17,567 nucleotides of DNA, from assembly GCA_905198295.1 (NCBI GenBank), contig CAJKBW010000063.1, forward strand, positions 1 to 17,567, given 5' to 3'. Origin of the DNA: an uncultured Oscillospiraceae bacterium (GTDB taxonomy: Bacteria; Bacillota; Clostridia; Oscillospirales; Acutalibacteraceae). This document shows, piece by piece, positions 14,358 to 17,567 of this stretch. Under the pieces are notes generated by a model. It had not been told where the DNA came from and did not search any database. It saw nothing but the letters and a program-made list of their open reading frames with translations. The position numbers and the translations under genes were made by a program. Positions within the stretch are counted from its first letter, which is position 1, and the number at the start of each line of letters is the position of its first letter.

Positions 14358-15283
14358 ATGACGAAAGGCAGGAAAATGATATGTTCCAGAATAGAAACAA
14401 AAGTCAGGAGAAACAGAAAAAACCGCGTGTCCTCAGCATTGGGACGCGGCGGCCGGTGGTGATCGCGCTGTGGGCGCTGCTTATCTGCGCGTTTGCTTTC
14501 GCGGTGTATAAGGATTTTACAGCGGTGGATACGCATACCGTCCATGAAACGACGGTAGTGCAGGAGGAAGTCACGGACACGAATGCAATAGAGAGCTTTG
14601 TGACCAATTTCGCCAAGGTGTATTACTCATGGGAACAGTCTGCGGCTTCAATAGAGCAGCGCACGGAAAATCTGAAATATTATCTCACGGACGAGCTGCT
14701 GACCCTGAACGTGGACACGGTGCGCAGTGATGTGCCGGTATCTTCTAAAGTGGAAGATGTGCAGATTTGGTCTGTGGAAGAAATTGGGGATAAAGTGTAT
14801 AAAATTGTCTATTCTGTGTCGCAAAATGTCATAAACGGGGAGGAAAGCAGTGTTATAACGTCTGTTTATGAGGTTTCCGTGTATGTGGACGATGCGGGCG
14901 ATATGGTCATCATCCAGAGCCCTACAATCACGGGCAAGCCCCAAAAGTCCGGCTACGTTCCTGAAACTGCCGAGCCGGACGGTACGGTATCCGCGGAAGA
15001 AACTACGGAGATCACAGAGTTTTTGACCACGTTTTTCACGCTGTACCCAACGGCGACGGAACAGGAGCTTTCTTATTATGTCAGCGGTGGTGCGCTGCCG
15101 GTGATTGGGAACGACAGCTATGTGTTTGCGGGGCTGGTGAATCCGGTCTTTACCAAGAACGGCGATGCTGTGACGGCGAATGTGGCGGTGCAGTATCTTG
15201 ACCAGCGGACGGGTATGACGCAGGTGTCGCAGTTTACGTTGCATCTGCGGCAGGTTGAGGGGAATTGGAAAATCAGTTGTTAA
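14354..15283 (+). CDS. tcpC: Conjugation channel protein TcpC (Tn916 Orf13-like)
   Basis: A 309-residue bitopic membrane protein, the VirB8-like TcpC of Gram-positive conjugation (ConB in ICEBs1). A charged cytoplasmic N-terminus is followed by one membrane helix (about residues 34-52). Two extracytoplasmic NTF2-like regions follow, about 75-195 and 215-309, the second ending in FTLHLRQVEGNWKI as is typical. It is required in known systems for channel assembly, probably by recruiting the hydrolase and TcpH. The ATG at 14354 overlaps the previous stop (ATGA), so I use it. An ATG at 14381 with AGGAAAA upstream is a real alternative and would shorten it by 9 residues. It is the last gene of the transfer run and is followed by a terminator. 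Confidence 0.93.
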   Translation: MNDERQENDMFQNRNKSQEKQKKPRVLSIGTRRPVVIALWALLICAFAFAVYKDFTAVDTHTVHETTVVQEEVTDTNAIESFVTNFAKVYYSWEQSAASIEQRTENLKYYLTDELLTLNVDTVRSDVPVSSKVEDVQIWSVEEIGDKVYKIVYSVSQNVINGEESSVITSVYEVSVYVDDAGDMVIIQSPTITGKPQKSGYVPETAEPDGTVSAEETTEITEFLTTFFTLYPTATEQELSYYVSGGALPVIGNDSYVFAGLVNPVFTKNGDAVTANVAVQYLDQRTGMTQVSQFTLHLRQVEGNWKISC

Positions 15284-15291
15284 TATTAGAA

Positions 15292-15327
15292 AAACCATCC
15301 GTCCAATGGGCGGATGGTTTCCTTTTT
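15292..15327. terminator. Bidirectional terminator at the end of the transfer operon
   Basis: AAACCATCCG (15292-15301) pairs perfectly with CGGATGGTTT (15311-15320). Rightward it is followed by CCTTTTTAT. Read leftward, the A-run before the stem becomes GGTTTTTC, a T-run for the convergent minus-strand gene ending at 15329. It therefore serves both tcpC and the facing operon. Confidence 0.85.
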
Positions 15328-15328
15328 A

Positions 15329-15769
15329 TCAGTCATAGCTGATTTTACCGTTCTTATCACAGGTTATAGACATAGTGAGTTTTTTCCCGCCTGCATAATT
15401 GAAAGTGCAGTAGCCGGATACTTTGTTCCCCGACCGCGACGAATCGCCGGAATAACCATACGAGGAGGAAGCGGACCAGCTATCGGCCGTTGCCTTAGAA
15501 GTTACAGTATCATACTGAAATGTTCCATTCAAATAGAACGTGCCGATATAGGTGTTTCCATGATAAGCATCAGCTTTAGATGTTGCGGTTTTCTGATAAA
15601 TGGCTCTGGTTGCTGCTTCGGGAACATACTCAGTTAGCGTTACTTTCAGGTAATAGCCGTCTCCACAATCAATAATTGTGGTGTTGGAAACATCAGCAGC
15701 AAAGGCTGGAATTGTAAAACATACAAGCATAAGAACTGCTAAAACTATGGAACAAATACGCTTTTTCAA
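15329..15769 (-). CDS. Small secreted protein of unknown function
   Basis: A 146-residue exported protein with a clear Sec signal peptide: KKR start, hydrophobic core (residues 6-20) and a probable cleavage after AFA (about residue 24). The mature part is rich in Ser, Thr, Tyr and Gly, looks all-beta, and has three Cys (IDCGDG, SGYCTF, SITCDK). I recall similar Ser/Thr-rich secreted proteins ending in a T(L)TC..NG.. motif in gut Clostridia, but no named function. It starts with TTG at 15769, with AGGAGG 7 bases upstream, the ribosome site overlapping the stop of the preceding HAAS-like gene. It is the third gene of the PadR operon and ends at the bidirectional terminator. A secreted peptide or surface factor controlled by PadR is the natural inference. 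Confidence 0.8.
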   Translation of the reverse strand: MKKRICSIVLAVLMLVCFTIPAFAADVSNTTIIDCGDGYYLKVTLTEYVPEAATRAIYQKTATSKADAYHGNTYIGTFYLNGTFQYDTVTSKATADSWSASSSYGYSGDSSRSGNKVSGYCTFNYAGGKKLTMSITCDKNGKISYD

Positions 15770-15780
15770 AATGAAGCCTC

Positions 15781-16176
15781 CTAATTTTCTAACATTTCAT
15801 CAGAAATAAGTTGCCCGTCGCTTTCTGTGTTAGAACGAGTAAAATAGAAATCTCCGCGTATAACTTGCTGTGCATGTATGTAATATGCAGCCAGCAATAG
15901 TAACAATACGATTAAAATGCCTATTACGAGAGTAATGACAAATCGATGCTTGCGCTTGCTAACAGCAATTTCAGTCTCGTCAACGCTTTCCAGCAGTTGT
16001 TCTGCAATCTGCTCAGGATTACCAACTTTTGCACATAGTTCGTTGTATGACAATTCCGAATAAGCCGATAATTCCTGTTTCAATCCGTTCAATAACTTGG
16101 AGCGTGTTGCTTTAGAACAGATTAGTTTGCGGGAAACTGCACGTACATATTGACGCACAATCTTATCCTCCATCAT
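15781..16176 (-). CDS. HAAS/DUF1700-like membrane protein paired with PadR
   Basis: A 131-residue protein. Residues 1-65 are a helical cytoplasmic domain (VRQYVRAVSRKLICSKATRS, then LKQELSAYSE and GNPEQIAEQLLES). This pattern is typical of the HAAS/DUF1700 signalling domain, which often follows PadR regulators. One strong membrane helix lies at about 77-98 (FVITLVIGILIVLLLLLAAYYI), with a short extracytoplasmic tail. The ATG overlaps the padR stop by 4 bases (ATGA), and GGAGG lies 9 bases upstream. Such proteins are thought to relay a membrane signal to PadR or act with it; here it would sense something at the membrane, perhaps the product of the neighbouring secreted-peptide genes (inference). 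Confidence 0.78.
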   Translation of the reverse strand: MMEDKIVRQYVRAVSRKLICSKATRSKLLNGLKQELSAYSELSYNELCAKVGNPEQIAEQLLESVDETEIAVSKRKHRFVITLVIGILIVLLLLLAAYYIHAQQVIRGDFYFTRSNTESDGQLISDEMLEN

Positions 16177-16550
16177 GCGTTGCCACCTCCGGTGTTTTGA
16201 TGAATTTGCTGTATCGCTTTAGACATTTCAGCATAAACGGCCTCTATCTGTCGCAAATACGATATCCCATCGGAAGTGATTTCGTAATACTGGCGGACAC
16301 GGTTATCGTCTGAAATCGCTTTTTGGCCTTCGCACACATACCCTTGAGATAACAGGCGTTGGATTACAGGATAGAGCAGAGAAATAGTATATCTGCCATC
16401 ACTGCGTTTAGATATCTCTCGCATCATCTCATAGACATACATTGGTTGCTCAGATAGCAACAAAAGCACGAGCAAGGGATTCAATGCGCGTTTGAAGTAA
16501 TCTGCAAAGGAGTGGCCAGTATCCTTGGTAGATTTGCTTTCCTTTTTCAT
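16173..16550 (-). CDS. PadR-family transcriptional regulator
   Basis: A 125-residue winged-helix repressor. The PadR core covers about residues 20-105: LNPLLVLLLLSEQPMYVYEMM, then the recognition helix region with SLLYPVIQRLLSQG, and RQYYEITSDGISYLRQ for the wing and following strand. A short C-terminal helix (YAEMSKAIQQI) would dimerise. I choose the ATG at 16550 because GGTGG lies just upstream, whereas the earlier ATG at 16565 has no ribosome site and falls in the operator-like palindrome. It is first in an operon with the HAAS-like and secreted-protein genes and divergent from another secreted-protein gene. It is likely autoregulated through the intergenic region. Confidence 0.88.
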   Translation of the reverse strand: MKKESKSTKDTGHSFADYFKRALNPLLVLLLLSEQPMYVYEMMREISKRSDGRYTISLLYPVIQRLLSQGYVCEGQKAISDDNRVRQYYEITSDGISYLRQIEAVYAEMSKAIQQIHQNTGGGNA

Positions 16551-16558
16551 GGCGCCAC

Positions 16559-16570
16559 CAAACATGTTTG
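16559..16570. promoter_or_regulatory. Perfect 12-bp palindrome, candidate PadR operator
   Basis: CAAACATGTTTG is a perfect palindrome lying between the -10 box and the start of padR. PadR proteins commonly bind dyads with ATGT/ACAT half sites, which this has. Binding here would repress the minus-strand operon. No second copy is evident near the + strand promoter. Confidence 0.5.
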
Positions 16571-16575
16571 TTGAA

Positions 16576-16607
16576 ATTATACTATCACATCATTTCAGTT
16601 TCGTCAA
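16576..16607 (-). promoter_or_regulatory. Promoter for padR operon
   Basis: On the minus strand, TTGACG (16602-16607) is followed by 17 bases and TAGTAT (16579-16584). A perfect TATAAT overlaps at 16576-16581 with a 20-base spacing. The first pair has the standard sigma-A spacing. Confidence 0.6.
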
Positions 16608-16616
16608 TATTTAGTA

Positions 16617-16645
16617 TTGCTTAATAATTTGCATTTATATATAAT
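16617..16645 (+). promoter_or_regulatory. Promoter for the secreted-protein operon
   Basis: TTGCTT (16617-16622), 17 bases, then a perfect TATAAT (16640-16645). Transcription would start near 16652 and leave a leader of roughly 95 bases. Its -35 box is only 9 bases from the -35 box of the divergent padR promoter, so the two likely share control. Confidence 0.6.
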
Positions 16646-16748
16646 TGGATTATCAAATTACATCATATAAAACAGTTTTTTACAAAGGGGTGATAGAAGA
16701 ATATACTTTAGGAAGATTTACTATCTAATCGAGAAAGAAGGGTGAAGT

Positions 16749-17174
16749 ATGTATAGTAAATGTAAAAGAATGGTTGGTTTATTACTGATCTGTGTCCTTG
16801 CATTGGGAGTTTCAGCCGCTGCGTTTGAAACGCAGATAGAGCCTCGTGATAATTGGCATGATTATACCGGTGAGCTTCCGGCGGATACTGGTGATGTGGA
16901 AGTTTCAACAGTTAAAAAGGCATATACAAACAACTATTTTGCTGTGTCTTGCAAATCATCGCGATCCGGATTAGGTTCTGTAAATGTTTGGACTGAAACC
17001 GGTTGGGGGGTAAATGCTTCATCTCCCAATCACCCCATTACCGCAAATGGAATAATTAATAATGTGAATTATACTAACAAACCGTCTATTCAAACTGAAG
17101 TCACACTGAATATTGATAATAATAGCGTTACCTCTACCACTTATCCAATTGAGGGTAGGTGGTCTCCATACTAA
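16749..17174 (+). CDS. Small secreted protein, possibly DUF2712/bacteriocin-like
   Basis: A 141-residue exported protein. The signal peptide has a basic start (MYSKCKRM), a hydrophobic core (about 9-20) and a probable cleavage after SAA or AAA (about 23-25). The mature protein is Asn/Thr/Ser-rich and probably all-beta, with a single Cys (VSCKSS), a central VNVWTETGWGVNASS and a C-terminus ending EGRWSPY. The overall look is like small DUF2712-type secreted proteins encoded next to ABC-type membrane genes, but I hold this family call loosely. GAAGGGTG lies about 5 bases before the ATG, and a sigma-A promoter lies at 16617-16645. Position beside PadR and a permease-like gene suggests a secreted peptide or toxin with its own transport or immunity genes (inference). 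Confidence 0.72.
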   Translation: MYSKCKRMVGLLLICVLALGVSAAAFETQIEPRDNWHDYTGELPADTGDVEVSTVKKAYTNNYFAVSCKSSRSGLGSVNVWTETGWGVNASSPNHPITANGIINNVNYTNKPSIQTEVTLNIDNNSVTSTTYPIEGRWSPY

Positions 17175-17231
17175 GCGTATTGCTATTATGAATTTAAGTT
17201 AAACGTATTGTATAACATATTATATGAAGAT

Positions 17232-17270
17232 ACCTTGGGGAGTGCTTATATGGCGACTTCCCAAGGTTAT
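17232..17270 (+). terminator. Hairpin between the secreted-protein and membrane-protein genes
   Basis: ACCTTGGGGAGT (17232-17243) pairs with ACTTCCCAAGGT (17256-17267) over 12 bp with one G-U pair and a 12-base loop, then TATTTAT. The T-run is weak, so it is probably a leaky terminator that lowers expression of the downstream gene relative to the secreted protein. It ends about 15 bases before the next start codon. Confidence 0.55.
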
Positions 17271-17283
17271 TTATGAGGTTAAT

Positions 17284-17567
17284 ATGAGTTGCTTAAGAAT
17301 AGATATCAAAAGGTTATATAATTCAATTACTGTAAGGATAGTTTTGGGTGTGCTGTTTTTTTTAGCAATTGTAGATCCCTTATATTCTCGTTTTTTAACG
17401 CTTGATTCTATGTTTGCTTCATACTATGGAATCAACGCTTACCAGTATTGGCTTTTCAACTTTCCCGGTGGCATTGGATTTAAAGTTTATCATGCACTGT
17501 TTTTACTTCTTCCTGTATTATCGACTGGTTTTATTCTATTTTATGATCAGAAAACCTCTTTCAAAAT
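17284..17567 (+). CDS. Membrane protein, probably ABC-2-like permease, cut by the window end
   Basis: The first 94 codons of a gene that runs off the window. The protein starts MSCLRIDIKRLYNS and has a hydrophobic helix at about residues 18-35 (RIVLGVLFFLAIVDPLY). A loop of about 35 residues follows, with NAYQYWLFNFPGGIG, then a second helix (about 70-87, LFLLLPVLSTGFILFYD). This N-terminal layout, with a cytoplasmic start, a first helix, a large outer loop and then a helix ending before a charged turn, is like ABC-2-type permease or bacteriocin-immunity membrane proteins. GAGG lies 5 bases before the ATG. It follows the secreted-protein gene across a hairpin and would be its transporter or immunity partner. 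An ATPase gene would be expected beyond the window. Confidence 0.65.
   Translation, partial: MSCLRIDIKRLYNSITVRIVLGVLFFLAIVDPLYSRFLTLDSMFASYYGINAYQYWLFNFPGGIGFKVYHALFLLLPVLSTGFILFYDQKTSFK

Larger units (their letters stand above)
540..15330 (+). mobile_element. Conjugation module of a Tn916/ICEBs1-type ICE (ends approximate)
   Basis: The set and order DUF961, DUF961, TcpA, oriT, MobT, TcpD-like, ArdA, TcpE, TcpF, TcpH, TcpG, TcpC matches the conjugation region of Tn916 (orf23 to orf13) and related elements with a MOBT relaxase. The composition changes sharply near 540-580 on the left and after the terminator at 15292-15327 on the right. No integrase, excisionase or duplicated attachment site is visible, so both ends are estimates. 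In Tn916 the recombinase genes lie beyond tcpC, so the true right end is probably outside the window and the PadR cassette could be cargo. Confidence 0.8.

Noticed and set aside
16645..16671. Second + strand promoter TTGGAT with TATAAA
   Set aside because: The spacing is only 15 bases and the -35 is poor. The TTGCTT-17-TATAAT pair just upstream is much better.
16749..17174. Lactococcin 972 family bacteriocin
   Set aside because: The protein lacks the characteristic short tyrosine- and tryptophan-rich C-terminal pattern of that family as I know it. Left as an unassigned secreted protein.

Overview
The window carries most of the conjugation module of a Tn916/ICEBs1-type integrative and conjugative element (ICE) of Firmicutes, flanked by DNA of very different composition. 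The element body (about 560 to 15330) is GC-rich: for example, 42 of 60 bases are G or C at 781-840. The flanks are AT-rich: 14 of 60 at 421-480 and 9 of 60 at 16621-16680. High-GC Tn916-like elements of this kind are typical of gut Clostridia (Ruminococcaceae/Oscillospiraceae-like hosts). The host cannot be named from this window.

Left flank (1 to about 560): one minus-strand gene of the DUF2584 type with a good promoter (490-518), then an abrupt GC shift and a + strand terminator (587-614) with no gene in front of it.

Element body (699-15283), all on + and mostly with overlapping or closely spaced genes: a small zinc-ribbon protein overlapping an orphan C5-cytosine methyltransferase; two YdcP-like DUF961 proteins; the FtsK-type coupling protein TcpA; an unrecognised 140-aa protein; a GC-rich inverted-repeat region with an ICEBs1/Tn916-like oriT nick hairpin (4626-4646); the relaxase MobT; a TcpD-like small membrane protein; a small XRE regulator; a terminator; the antirestriction protein ArdA; a 175-bp spacer with two strong hairpins; a radical SAM protein; and then the mating-pore genes tcpE, tcpF (VirB4-like ATPase), tcpH (VirB6-like), tcpG (lysozyme plus NlpC/P60) and tcpC, ending at a two-way terminator. 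MobT would nick oriT, TcpA would pass the relaxosome to the TcpC-TcpE-TcpF-TcpH channel, TcpG would open the cell wall, and ArdA with the methyltransferase would shield incoming DNA from restriction. No integrase or excisionase lies in the window; in Tn916-type elements these sit beyond tcpC, so they may lie to the right.

Right part (15329-17567), AT-richer: a minus-strand operon (PadR repressor, HAAS/DUF1700-like membrane protein, small secreted protein) faces away from a + strand operon (another small secreted protein, then a membrane protein cut by the window end). Back-to-back promoters and a perfect 12-bp palindrome lie between them. This looks like a PadR-controlled secreted-peptide and transporter cassette, either ICE cargo or chromosomal flank.
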